This document shows, in pieces, positions 20,026 to 31,945 of a stretch of 64,000 nucleotides of DNA. Position numbers and translations under genes: made by a program. Source of the DNA: Sepiola atlantica (taxonomy: Eukaryota; Mollusca; Cephalopoda; Sepiida; Sepiolidae); the NCBI GenBank assembly GCA_963556195.1, contig OY744531.1, positions 50,165,700 through 50,229,699 on the forward strand, in the 5' to 3' direction. Position 1 is the first letter of the stretch, and each line of letters opens with the position of its first letter. The notes under the pieces were generated by a model, which was given only the letters and a program-made list of their open reading frames with translations, had not been told where the DNA came from and did no database searches.

Positions 20026-21475
20026 TTATTTCATGTATTAGGTCGATTCATAAATAATTTCCGTTTTATTGATCTTTATAATACAAGGCAAATTAACAAA
20101 TTTTAATATCGTGTATATTAGTTATTGTTTTTCTAATGACCTTTTCCAACTCATCAATTAACTTTTTAATTCCATCCGAATATAATGAAGATTGCTTTTA
20201 TTCAAAAAAGCTTTGAATGTGCTCTTTGACCTGTTTTTCTTCAGTGAATTTTCTGCCTAAAGAGGTAAAAATCAGTCAGGGTGAGGTCAGGAAATATGGT
20301 GGATGGAATAGACCAGCCAAGTTGCAAAATTCTTTCTTGCAGCGTATGGTTTTGGGTTGTCATGAAGGATTTGGGTTGTCATGAAGGAGGACAACCGTTT
20401 TCCTATTGACACGAGCCAGGCGTTTTTTTCTCATATATTTTTTGACACGCTCAACATCTAAGTTTGCATTTAGTGTTTGGTTATGGCCTAAAAACTCATG
20501 AGGGGTGATGCCACGAGTATCCCACCAAACACATAGTAAAATCTTTCTTCCATGAATCTCAAGTTTTGAGTGGGTTATGGAGATTCACCTTCATCAACAC
20601 ACTGCTTTTTGCGTTGAATATTGTTATAGGAAATCTATTTTTTAACACATGTTATGACACGGTCAAGAAAGGGCTCATTTCGCTGCCTAGAAAGATGACT
20701 TGTTCCGATGTAAAGACGATCTGCCATATTTTTCTCACTTAAGGAATGAGGAACCCAGACACCTAGTCCGCTAATCTTACTCATCTTTTGTAAGTGGCGG
20801 CATATGATGGGCTGTGAAATATTGAGTACTTCTGCCAATTCACGAGTGCTTAGACGAGGAGCATTCTCCACTAATGTGTTTAAAACATCTTCATCAATGT
20901 CTGATGGGTGTCCAGGCCTTGGCTTATCTTCCAGCCTAAATCTCCAGAACGAAACTTTATAAACCAATTTCTTATATGTCGATCTGTTATGACATCTTGG
21001 CTATGTGTGCTGCATATTTTCTTCGTCGTCTCTGCAGCACCATTTTCTTGTTTAAAGTCTCACATCACATGCCCAATATAAAGCTTCAGTCCTTCAATAT
21101 TAAGAGTTGTAAATGCATAATTTTACTTCAATACAAGGAATAAAACAGCTCTGAAAAATAAACCGTGACCTTTTATTAAAATTTATACTAGTAAAGCCAA
21201 ATTTGAGGTGTTTTAAACATGACAAAAAACGTTTCTAAATTATATCAATAAAATTGAGAATTATTTATGAATCGACATTATATATAACCATATAATATTA
21301 TAAGGTGATATGGTATATTGTGCATATATATTAAGTATTTACTTTAATAGTGCTCAATATGTGAATCGAGTCTAGTAGTAGTACTAAAATATATCTATGG
21401 ATAGTAAGCTACAAAATAGATGCCTCTGTCTAGCTTACTTGCCATAGATACGTTTTCATACTATATATATATATA
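20023..21475 (+). repeat. Family B repeat split by a mariner insertion
   Basis: The left flank ATTTCATGTA (20028-20037) and right flank TATAACCATATAATATTATA (21281-21300) join into the usual family B order (TATTTCATGTAT..CAC ATAA..TGTTATAAGG). The rest of the repeat (TTTACTTTAATAGTGCTCAA, then an inverted GCTTACTTGCCATAGATACG) continues to about 21460. A short TA tract ends it. Confidence 0.7.
20038..21280 (-). mobile_element. Mariner element with TIRs and TA duplication, degenerate
   Basis: The 18-nt string GTCGATTCATAAATAATT at 20042-20059 is repeated as its reverse complement at 21259-21276, with further similarity inward (TTTTATTGAT..TATAA). TA lies immediately outside each end (20036-20037 and 21281-21282). 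The length of about 1.24 kb is usual for mariner. Minus-strand transposase pieces: the frame 20635-20967 carries RLEDKPRPGHPSDIDEDVL (with RPGRP-like motif) and LSTRELAEVLNISQPIICRH. After frameshifts come WIS, YNNIQRKKQCVDEGE (first Asp), LCVWWDTRGITPHEFL and VVLLHDNPNP (second Asp), then a decayed third block. It is inactive but structurally complete. Confidence 0.85.
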
Positions 21476-21483
21476 GAGAGACA

Positions 21484-21665
21484 CCGTTATAGACAAAGCC
21501 CCAACTCTGTCCCCCTCCCCCTCCAATGTATTTTAAATTTTCAATCTCCCGTTAAAGTTGAAGTTAAAATTCATGCCATTTGAATTCCGTCGCCCACCCG
21601 ATGAGTTGGTCGCTATTTGCACCAATGAAACAAAACTTGTTTTGTCGCAACTAATGGAATAAAAT

Positions 21666-21667
<2 letters not shown>
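21484..21667. repeat. Family D dispersed repeat
   Basis: CCGTTATAGACAAAGCCCCA, CCCCCTCCCCCTCCAATGTA, CAATCTCCCGTTA, TGCCATTTGAATTCC, CGATGAGTTGGT and TTTTGTCGCAA.TAATGGAAT match 36081-36263 at roughly 90 % by eye. Both copies end at AAAATCAA followed by a (TA)n tract. Confidence 0.85.

Positions 21668-21750
<83 letters not shown>
21668..21750. repeat. (TA)n microsatellite
   Basis: A pure TA tract of about 80 bp joining a family D copy to a family B copy. Confidence 0.95.
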
Positions 21751-21751
<1 letters not shown>

Positions 21752-21945
21752 CTATTTCATGTATCCACATAACATTTTATGAGGAGATATCATTTTTTAT
21801 GTATTAATTTTCAGTATTTACTTCAACAGTGCTCGATACGTCAGTAGAGCTAGGTAGTAAGCTATGAAAATATATTTATGGCAATTAAGCTATACAGAGG
21901 CTCTCGCGTTTCATTCCCGAGGGGTAGGGTCTTAAGGCTAAATTG
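21751..21945 (+). repeat. Family B repeat, near full length
   Basis: CTATTTCATGTATCCACATA, ATTTTATGAGGAGATATCAT, CAGTATTTACTTCAACAGTG, TAGAGCTAGGTAGTAAGC, TTATGGCAATTAAGCTA and CGCGTTTCATTCCCGAGGGG lie in order. The minus strand near 21900-21940 reads CTTAAGA, a C-rich hairpin and GAAAC, flanked by AATTTAGC and GCTTAATT, a decayed hammerhead-like motif. Confidence 0.8.
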
Positions 21946-22056
21946 AATGCTTAAAAATGTACAAAATACCCGACAGGATTATCAATCTCATTAAAAAAGC
22001 AATGGGAACATAGAGACTAGAACTAACAGCTGGAGGACACCACCTGGCTGAGATAA
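21946..22056 (+). pseudogene. R4-like LINE reverse-transcriptase fragment
   Basis: The sequence encodes CLKMYKIPDRIINLIKKAMG, then a TAG stop, then LELTAGGHHLAEI. It is nearly identical to 25838-25948, including the same stop codon. It is truncated by (TA)n at 22057. Confidence 0.85.
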
Positions 22057-22146
22057 ATATATATATATATGTGTGTGTGTTTATGTGAGTGTGTCTTTAT
22101 GTGAGTGTGTCCGTGCGATCTCTCGATCTCTCTCTTTCTCTTTCTC

Positions 22147-22204
<58 letters not shown>
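22057..22204. repeat. (TA)n, (TG)n, (CT)n compound microsatellites
   Basis: Short TA and TG tracts (22057-22080), CT-rich sequence (22115-22146) and TA (22149-22204). Confidence 0.9.
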
Positions 22205-22206
<2 letters not shown>

Positions 22207-22504
22207 GTAAAGTTGTTTCTGTAAACTTTGTTTATAACAAAGCGCTGTAACAAAATCAAACACAACTTTTCTGGAGTAAGATCTTATGCGGAATCCGATG
22301 ATGCTATTTATTATTACACTCGAAAATGTTCGGCGTATCTACTTTTAAGATAGTGGAGTTTGTAAATGCTAAGAATAAAGGAGTCACATATTTTTTAGAT
22401 ATTTTACTTTGAGAAGAACACATTTATATGTCGCATGTTTTGCTTTCGTCTTCTAATGTATAAGGACGACTTTTCTTCCTGGATAATGCCGGGTGCCTCT
22501 GCTA
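22205..22504 (-). repeat. Mostly unassigned; family E end at 22440-22506
   Basis: On the minus strand, beginning at the TA tract, ACTAGCAGAGGCACCCGGC starts a segment that resembles the family E ends at 31216, 45512 and 46850. The rest has no recognised feature. Confidence 0.5.

Positions 22505-22554
<50 letters not shown>
22505..22554. repeat. (TA)n microsatellite
   Basis: A TA tract touching the left end of the hairpin element. Confidence 0.95.
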
Positions 22555-22559
<5 letters not shown>

Positions 22560-22777
22560 TATAAAAAGAAAAACTATACACACATTAAGGTTGTACACAT
22601 AATGACTTATTTCGACCCCTTTAATTAGGTCTCCTCAGATGTATAGACAACCACGTCAAAAAAAACCTTTTTGACGTGGTTGTCTATACATCTGAGGAGA
22701 CCTAATTAAAGGGGTCGAAATAAGTCATTATGTGTACAACCTTAATGTGTGTATAGTTTTTCTTTTTATAATTCTAT
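22553..22777. repeat. Near-perfect 225-bp hairpin (fold-back element)
   Basis: The two halves are exact or almost exact reverse complements about position 22665, with a 5-nt unpaired centre (22663-22667). The outer arm reads AGAATTATAAAAAGAAAAAC and the inner arm GACGTGGTTGTCTATACATC. Arms of about 110 bp with no visible divergence imply a recent origin or gene conversion. The transcript would be a perfect long double-stranded RNA. Confidence 0.95.
22686..22745 (+). ncRNA. Hammerhead-like motif in the 225-bp hairpin (mirrored in left arm)
   Basis: CTGAGGA (22692-22698), stem II GACC (22699-22702) with GGTC (22713-22716), GAAA (22717-22720), stem III ATAA (22720-22723) with TTAT (22728-22731), and flanks TACAT with GTGTA that can pair as stem I. 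The base at the cleavage position is G22732, where the ribozyme needs A, C or U. Because the element is a palindrome, the minus strand of 22585-22644 carries the same motif. Confidence 0.45.
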
Positions 22778-22849
22778 TTTGCTCTGTTTAAATTACATTG
22801 AGCTCTGTTATTCAGATTCTCTACACAAAATTGAAATCTACACACACTA

Positions 22850-22855
<6 letters not shown>

Positions 22856-22938
<83 letters not shown>
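22856..22938. repeat. (TA)n microsatellite
   Basis: A pure TA tract of about 83 bp. Confidence 0.95.
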
Positions 22939-23369
22939 CGAAACAAATAATCATCTTTGGCAAAATATGCTTCCCGTCCTGAAATAATATTATTTGGTGC
23001 ATTTTGTACTGTAATCCCTGTAGATATTTCTAAAACAGTCAAACAACGACAAGTGCTGCATCGCTCAATCTATAAATAAACGTTGTAGCGTAGTGTTATT
23101 AAACTCTCTCGGGTGTAAAGGTATGTGGAAGCAATTAGACGCGCGAGTGAAAATAACAATCACGGACTAGTTACCAGAGAAAAGGGTACAAGATACTGAT
23201 GGCGAACAAGAAACACGTTGTTGTTTAAGATTTGTTATAGTCTATTTAAATCAGATTGAAGCCAGAATGGAAAATGAGATAATGTCTCTCTTTGCAGTGA
23301 CTGAGTACATCTCTTCCCAGTCAAAGAAAAGAGAACATTTGGAGTAAAAAAGAACAATGATAGCCGGTG
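22939..23369. other. Unassigned
   Basis: No gene or repeat family recognised. Confidence 0.5.
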
Positions 23370-24195
23370 TCTTGTTGAAGAGACCGCGCTCGAGGTTACC
23401 AATGTTGAGGAAACTGCACTCGGGCTCATCAATATTGATGAGACCGCACTCAGGGTCACCAATGTTGAAGAGACAACACTCGGGGGCACTAATTGTAAAA
23501 AAAAATTACACTCGGGTCACCAATGTTGAAGAGACCGCACTCGGGGTCACCAATGTTCAAGACTACACTGGAGTCACCAATGTTGATTAGAACCTACTCA
23601 GGGTCAGCAAGGTTGAAGAGACGACACTCGAGGTTAGTAATGTTGAAGAGACTGCATTCTAAAGTCAGCAATTTTGAAGAAACCGCATTCAGATTCAACA
23701 ATCTTGAAGAGACTGCATTCGGGGTCACCAATGTTGAACAGATTACACTCGGGTCACCAATGTTAGACAGACAGTACTCGAGATAAAAAAAATGTTAAAG
23801 AGACCCCACTCGGGGTCATCAATGTTCAAGACGACACTGAAGTCACCAATGTTCAATAGACCGTACTCGGTGTCAGCAATGTTGAAGAACGACACTCGGG
23901 GTCAGCAATGTTGAAGAGACTGCACTCTGAGGTCAGCAATTTTGAAGAGACTACATTCGGAGTCAACAATCTTGAAGAGACCGCATTCGAGGTCACCAAT
24001 GTTTAACAGACCGCACTCGGGGAAACCAATGTTGAACAGACCACACTCGAGGTCAACAATATTGAAGAAACCACACTTAAGGTCAACAATGTTGAAGAAA
24101 CAGCACTCGGGGCCACCAATGTTGAAGAGACCGCACTCGAGATGACTGATGTCGAAAAGACAGCACTTGGATTCACAAATGTTGAAGATAGGACA
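23370..24195. repeat. 30-bp minisatellite, about 27 copies
   Basis: The consensus is CACTCGGGGTCACCAATGTT plus GAAGAGACCG. Early copies are exactly 30 bp apart (23401, 23431, 23461) with point changes and occasional indels later. Because 30 is a multiple of three, several frames stay open and encode a 10-residue repeat (MLKRPHSGSP-like in one frame). No frame is open through the whole array, so I treat it as non-coding. Confidence 0.9.
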
Positions 24196-24769
24196 TTATC
24201 GAATTAAATAATGAATTACAAAGTCTATCTATAAGAAAACGTTCTAGATTTGTTTTTAGACATTGTAGATGTGTGTGTATATTAGCGTTCTTGTTTGCTA
24301 GTTAGAGAGTATTTGTATGAACTAGACAGTAGTTCGTGAGAGTATCTCGTTATTTCTGCACAGTTTACCGAGGCTATTTTGTGAGAGACGTTATCATATG
24401 CGTCAACTGTGGAAGAAAAATCGGGGAAAAAAGAAGGCGGTGTTTTAATTTTTATATTATGCGCGAAATTTCAGCAGTGGATATTCTCACGATAATGATT
24501 AGTTGAATAACACTGCTAGTTAGAGATTTTGCCGAATCGAGAGTCAATACATAAAACACAACATTCGCTGCTGCTGCAGTCTCAATGAAAAAGGATTGGA
24601 AAAACCGTTGATTAATGATACGAGTTTTTCAAATAATTATGGCTCATTTGCTGGATCTTTTGATCTATGTACATCAGATCATGCGTCCCTCTTGTCCCTT
24701 TCCGGCATCTTTTTTGTTTCTCGGAGAGCAGTCCACGATTGTTTAGGGAGTTGTAGATTTTTTCTTTCA
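24196..24769. other. Unassigned
   Basis: No recognised gene, RNA or repeat. Two short open frames are not supported. Confidence 0.5.
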
Positions 24770-25260
24770 GTTATGCCGTTAGAATTTTCCATATTTTTCG
24801 TAAACAGGTTATTGGTCTATAGTTGATTGGGGTCGTTCTCTTTTTGGCGTCTTTTAGTATTAGCGTTGTCCTTCCTTTGGTCATCCACTCTGGTACGTCT
24901 GTTTTGTGGATACATCCTCTCAATTTCTGCGCAAGCCTTTCATGTAGTGTTGTGGATTTTTTAAACTAGTATATACGCATTCCACTGTGGCCTGTGCTTT
25001 CTAGTTTGCCATTTTCTTTAGGGTTTTCTTAATCGTTTCTTCATTAATTTCTGTTTCTATTCCTTCTTCACTTTTCTGTAGTTCATCTTTCGTGTTTTCA
25101 GCCATTTGGCGCTTTTATTGTGTTTTTTTTTAGTGTTTCCCATATCTTGCCCCAGAAGTGTTTTGTCTCTGTCGGGTCCGGTTATTCTGTTGTTCTTTTT
25201 TCTCCGTTTACGGTTTTCGTGAATCTGGCCTTTCTCCGTTTATGTTTTTGTAAAACTGTC
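24770..25260 (-). pseudogene. R4-like LINE, N-terminal RT segment (inverted)
   Basis: Minus-strand reading gives PDPTETKHFWGKIWETLKKN, a frameshifted middle (LKKMAN, STGHSGMRIY), LHERLAQKLRGCIHKT, then DVPEWMTKGRTTLILKDAKK and NYRPITCLRKIWKILTA. The last two are RT domain 1-2 blocks of the R2/R4-type LINE whose later domains lie at 25700-27590 on the opposite strand. Multiple frameshifts and a stop are present. Confidence 0.75.
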
Positions 25261-25301
25261 AACGTTTTTGTGAAACTGGCAAAATTGTTGTTATTAAATT
25301 G

Positions 25302-25699
<398 letters not shown>

Positions 25700-27590
25700 T
25701 GTGCGTATAAGCGTTGCTTGGTAACAGCAGGGAGCAGTTTATGAAGTTGTGTACAAGCTTCAGTAAACAAAATATATCCATGCCATGTATTGACTACAAG
25801 AAAGCATACGACAGAATCCCTCGAGCATTGATAATTGAATGCTTAAAAATGTACAAAATACCCGACAGGATTATCAATCTTATTAAAAAAGCAATGGGAA
25901 CATAGAGACTAGAACTGACAGCTGGAGGACACCACCTGGCTGAGATAAAATACAGAGAGGCATTTTCCAAGGAGACTCCCTATCACCACTACTATTTATC
26001 ATAGCCATGATGCCACTCAACTACATACTCAGAAAATGTGATGCCGAATACAAGTTTACAGACACAGACCAAGGAATAAACCACCTGATGTACATGGACA
26101 ACCTGAAGCTATTTGCAAAAAGCAAAAAGGAACTAGAACAGCTGACAAATACGACAATAATTTTCTGCCAGGACATTCAACTGGAATTTCGAATGAAAAA
26201 GTTGGCACTTCTAGAGATGAAAAAGTGAAAACTGGAGTCAATAGAGGGTATGGAACTGCCGGACCAAGACGAGACCGGGACGCTAGGCGAACAGGATAGA
26301 TATAAATATTTGGGGCTTCTGGAAGCAGACAACATCAAATCTACATAAATGAAAGTGAAGATTGGTAAAAAATACCTGAGAAGAACAAGGAAACTATTAG
26401 AAACAAAATTATACAGCAGAAATCTAGTAAAAAGAAATAAACACCTGGGCAGTATCACTAATAAGATACTCTGGACCATTCATAGGCTGGACTAAAGAAG
26501 AATTCAGACATCTTAACCAGAAGACTAGAAAATTAATGACCATGCACACCGCACTACATCCCAAACATGATACGGACAGAACCAAAATAAAAAGAAACGA
26601 AAGGGGGGAGGACTGTTAAGTATAGAAGACCTCGTGGAAGACACAAAATAAGAGCTTGAGAAATACATAAACTAGAACACAAAAATCACTGAAGCAAAAG
26701 ACACCGTCCCAATGAACAACTCAAGAAGCATTGGAACCAGAAACAAAAAGACAAGAAAAGAAAAGTGGGAAGAAAAACAGCTACATAGACGTTTCATAAG
26801 AATGACAAGAGAAGAGATCCATCAACAATCCTGAGCATGGATAAGCAAAGGACACTGGAACAGAGAAACGGGGTCTCTACTGACAGCTGCACAGAACAAT
26901 CCGAGTAGTAATAACTACATTAAAACTAAAATAGATCAGTAACTGCAGATTGTGCGGACAAAGAGACGAAACAGTAAATCACATAATAAGTAAATGCAGC
27001 AAATTAGCCCCAAAAGAATACAAGCACAGACACAACTGCGTGGGGAAAGCAGTACACTGAAAACTATGCAAGCGATTACATTTCGAATACGCGGACAAAT
27101 GGTACAAACATAAATCAGAGACAGTACTGGAAAACGAAAATCACAAAATCTTCTGGAACATGGAGGTAAAAACAGATAAACTCATACAAACAATAAAACT
27201 GGATGTCATTATAGTCAACAAGAAGAAAAATCCTGCAGACCACAGAGTGAAGATCAAGGAGGCGGAAAAATGAAGCAATACACGGAACTTTCTAGATAAT
27301 TGAAAGAGATATGGAGCATGAAGAAAGTCAATATAATACCAATAATCGTATGAGCACTAGGAACAGTCCCCCCAAAACTGGAAGAAAGACTGGGTGAAAT
27401 TGGAATCGAAGGGATCACAGAGACCATACAGACGACAGCAATGATAAAAACAGCTGTAATCTTAGGAAAATCCTTGAATGCGGAAACTAACCCGCATAAG
27501 CTACGAATGATAACCAGTCGCATGGATGTTATAATGAAAAGAAAACAAAACCAAGGAAAGAATACTACCGGATGAACCCAAGGAACATAA
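25700..27590 (+). pseudogene. R4-like non-LTR retrotransposon, RT core to endonuclease
   Basis: Blocks in order: CIDYKKAYDRIPRALIIECL, KMYKIPDRIINLIKKAMG, TAGGHHLAEI, AMMPLNYILRKCDAEYKFTD, then MYMDNLKLFAKSKKELEQL (the YMDD active site is YMDN, AAC at 26100-26102). Next come GPFIGWTKEEFRHLNQKTRK, a CRLCGQRDETVNHIISKC zinc knuckle near 26955-27005, then EYKHRHNCVGKAVH, ENHKIFWNMEVKTDKLIQT and LDVIIVNKKK. The last part is the restriction-like endonuclease region of R2/R4-type LINEs. The end is ALGTVPPKLEERLGEIGIEG near 27350-27410. Many frameshifts and stops are present. Such elements nick target DNA and prime reverse transcription there; this copy cannot. Confidence 0.85.
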
Positions 27591-27614
27591 ACTGCAAGAA
27601 ACATCATAATCCCC

Positions 27615-28486
<872 letters not shown>

Positions 28487-28563
28487 TAATATAAAATGAA
28501 GTAATAAAATAAGGTGTCAATCAAATTTTATTAGAATTCAAAGTTCAAGCAAAGTATCCTTAA

Positions 28564-28610
28564 GTCCTTAGCTCATGAGTTTTCAAAGATAATTCTTCTC
28601 TTCAGAGGAC
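28564..28610 (-). ncRNA. Hammerhead-like motif, left arm of 720-bp palindrome
   Basis: This is the mirror copy of 29075-29121 on the minus strand: GTCCT, CTGAAGA, hairpin, GAAA, CTCATGAG, CTA, AGGAC. It is identical in core and stems to the right-arm copy. Confidence 0.5.
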
Positions 28611-29074
28611 CATTACCGCAGTTATACTACTACAGGTAATAAAATTATGCTTTGAAAATATATAAAATTATATACACAAATACATAAAAATACATAACAT
28701 CAAACATATCAATCCAAAAACATACTTTTGTTGAATCCATACAGTCCATCCAGGTCATACAAATTGAGAAACATAATCAGGAAAGACATTACTCCAAATT
28801 ATAAACAGCAGTCCATATACGTGAAATTGAAGGGGCTGACAAAATTATCCAGTCAATTTCACGTATATGGACTGCTGTTTATAATTTGGAGTAATGTCTT
28901 TCCTGATTATGTTTCTCAATTTGTATGACCTGGATGGACTGTATGGATTCAACAAAAAGTATGTTTTTGGGTTGATATGTTTGATGTTATGTATTTTTAT
29001 GTATTTGTGTACATAATTTTTATATATTTTCAAAACGTAATTTTATTACCTGTAGTAGTATAACTGCGGTAATG

Positions 29075-29121
29075 GTCCTCTGAAGAGAAGAATTATCTTT
29101 GAAAACTCATGAGCTAAGGAC
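29075..29121 (+). ncRNA. Hammerhead-like motif, right arm of 720-bp palindrome
   Basis: Stem I is GTCCT (29075-29079) with AGGAC (29117-29121), 5 of 5 pairs. The core is CTGAAGA (29080-29086). Stem II is GAAGA (29087-29091), ATTA loop, TCTTT (29096-29100), five pairs with one G-U. GAAA lies at 29101-29104. Stem III is A29104 with T29115, one A-C mismatch, then CTC with GAG around AT. The cleavage-site base is A29116. All conserved core bases are present; the single stem III mismatch may reduce activity. Confidence 0.55.
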
Positions 29122-29202
29122 TTAAGGATACTTTGCTTGAACTTTGAATTCTAATAAAATTTGATTGACACCTTATTTTATTACTTCATTTTATATTATA
29201 AT

Positions 29203-31145
29203 ATTAATGCTCTATCCAGTATATTGAGCTTCAGTTTTTATCCGGATGTTTCACTAATTATAAGATATTAGTTGACGCTTATATCTTTTGTTGGATTGCT
29301 TCATATATATATATATATATATTATGATGTTCTAATCTATTATTTATGATTAATGGTTCCCATATTGTATTAAATTTTATACTAGGTCTATTTCGGACGC
29401 TATTGTCTCCTGACATATGAGCTGCTTCTTTAAGTCGTCTTACTTTTCACCGTTTTACTGTCTATAATTTTTACTTCGTCCCATAAGGGTAGATTGTTTC
29501 CATTTCCCCTCTATATGTGGATAGCCGTACCCGACTTTTCAATATCTCAACGTATTACGTTTTTTCGATGTTCTTCAATCAAAACTTTTTTGTCTAACCT
29601 TTGTATATTTTTCCACACTTACAGTGAATTGCATGCACACAGTTCTAGGTCATGGCTTTTTCTATATGAGATTTGACTCAAATGAGATGTTTTTAGAGAG
29701 TTGTGTCGCTTCTGAATACTGTCCTGATGTCACATGGATTACATATCCTCTGAAGTTTATCAGACAAGCTGTTCATATATTGTAGCCAGACTCTGGTGAG
29801 TTTTCTGGTGATCTCTTTTGATGTTTGAACCATATTTTACGGAGCTGATTTCATGTAAAATTTCTGTAAATAAGGCAGAATCAAATATCTATTTTTCAGA
29901 TGTAATAGTATATCGGTCTAACTTCGAGAATCCGACTGACTTTTTGTGTATATTAGATAAACTACTTAAGTGGAGGGGAAGAATTGTACATCTTTGTATT
30001 ATTTGGACTACGGTTCTCATCTTGCATGTTATTCTCACAACGTTTTAGCCGATGTAACCTCCGATCATCTCCAGATGCGTCTTATGGAACTCGAGAATCC
30101 TTATGTTGAACTCGGAAATCTGCACGGAATTTAGAACTGAACTATTTATTTAATCAAAAGAGGTAGATAGGTCTCGTTTTAGCAGCCATGGCCAGGTGTA
30201 AGTCTTAAGTAATTCTTAAGTGTTTGCTCAGTATCGCCCCTGCTGAGGATCCAATCCCTAGTACAAGCGGTTTTAAATCCATTTTTCAAACACAAAAAAA
30301 AAATGAATGAATAAATCTATTGACATTTATTTTAATCTAAAATAGGATGCATCTATTCAATCTACCCGTTTTGCAATTGAAATAATATTTCAAACTTAAG
30401 CACGACAGACCGACCCACATACTGACATACAGACGAAGCCTCTTATAAAGATGCGTGGACGCGTCTAAAATGTCTGATTTTAATAAATGAACGCTTTTTA
30501 TGAAGCTCTTGTCTAGGATGTCAGCATCTAGTGTGTCTTATATTCTGACCAAAATTTGATAAACAGAATAAAACGTATCCATAAACAGAACTAGATTTAG
30601 CTATAGGCGACCTATTTACTTGTCTCCCTACGAGGACAGAGTTAGACATAAGGTCGATTAATAATAACATTTCCAACATAAGGTCAAGTAATAAAAAAAC
30701 ATCAACGCAGTGATGTTCTGAAAAAATGCTTGTTGACTTTGCGTTTCTTTACGTTTATGACAAAATGGCAAATGACATTAACGTATCGTAACGAATTCCT
30801 TCTTTCTTTAATTCTCTTTAATCTTAAAAATACAAATAAAAATAATTATTTAAATGTGTAACCGCTTTTTAAATATATTCTTCACCAATATATTCTTTGT
30901 TAAATGTTATTTTTGTTTTATTAAACGAAGAAAATCTATTTAAAAAGAATTAGTTTCTTTACGTTTTAATCTCAGTTGTTTTATGAACCTAACCGATAAT
31001 TGCTTCTAGTGACCCCAAATGGAATCGAAGGAAAATTCCAATGGTGTCTTTAGATTTCTAGAAAATTTGAAACCTTATTGAGACTTATTTGAATGTTCTA
31101 ACACTTAGCATATGGATTCCTATTACGCACAAACAAACAAACATT

Positions 31146-31148
<3 letters not shown>
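29203..31148. other. Long AT-rich stretch, no gene recognised
   Basis: Short (TA)n occurs near 29304-29323. A 76-codon frame at 29818-30048 has no domain. The words AATCAAATATC...TTTTCAGAT near 29880 echo family J at 47800, a weak link. Otherwise nothing. Confidence 0.5.
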
Positions 31149-31219
<71 letters not shown>

Positions 31220-31300
31220 TAGCAAGGCTATCCGGCGATGCCCGGGTGCAGAATCAATAAGCAATGATTGTATACTCAATTGGTTGGCAGATTAAGTTAT
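31149..31300 (+). repeat. (TA)n tract followed by family E end
   Basis: TA at 31149-31215, then TACTAGCAAGGCTATCCGGC and GATGCCCGGGTGCA. The same ACTAGC...CCGGCG.TGCCCGGG theme occurs at 46850 and, variant, at 45512 and 22505 (minus). Confidence 0.65.
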
Positions 31301-31781
31301 CACTTTAATCACTGTTCTCACATCACTTGCCTTTATACTCTTAAAAACTCTTATCACCTAATGTTTGCAATAGTGGGGGTAGTGCACACATGAAAAAGTA
31401 GATTACAATCTCATAGCTCAATAGTAAGATTAGTATAGCTTGTTCTATGTACAGGTGGGGAATTTTTTATACATGGTTTCTTAAGACGAATGAAACCAGG
31501 TAAAGTAAATAACTTTTTAGCTTCTTTTCTTTAAATACAAACCACAAAAACATAATTTTCGATTTTATTGTTTTATTTTTTATCACATGGTGTGTTACAG
31601 CTTTACTCCTTCAGAGGATAATTCCTATATTTTTTTCTATTTTAGTGTACATTTTTAAAACATGCTTCCAGTTAACAAAACCAAATATACCAGTGAATAA
31701 AATGCATAATTATCATATGCTGTTTATGAAGAAAATCATTTTATAAGTAAAAGTTTCTATAGGGCACACACACCCACACTA

Positions 31782-31842
<61 letters not shown>

Positions 31843-31945
31843 AAAGAAGATAGAAAACCTTCTTTCTTTCTATACCTTTATTGTTTTAAAGTTTTATTGG
31901 TATCCTGGAATTCATGTAGTATGAATAACGGAACATAAATAAAAA
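31301..31945. other. Unassigned with (TA)n at 31793-31841
   Basis: No gene recognised. A short (CA) run precedes the TA tract. Confidence 0.55.

Larger units (their letters stand above)
28483..29202. repeat. 720-bp palindrome, about 345-bp arms
   Basis: 28483-28830 and 28853-29202 are reverse complements with only a few differences. The loop is the 22 nt at 28831-28852. Outer ends read ATTATAATATAAAATGAAGT and inner ends CACGTATATGGACTGCTG. The left end touches a (TA)n tract. Frames on both strands translate to the same peptide because of the symmetry and are not genes. Confidence 0.95.

Noticed and set aside
23370..24195. CRISPR-like array
   Set aside because: The 30-bp units are contiguous with no unique spacers and the genome is clearly eukaryotic. 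It is a minisatellite.
28728..29033. Two peptides of identical sequence on opposite strands
   Set aside because: They are a consequence of the perfect palindrome and not homologous genes.
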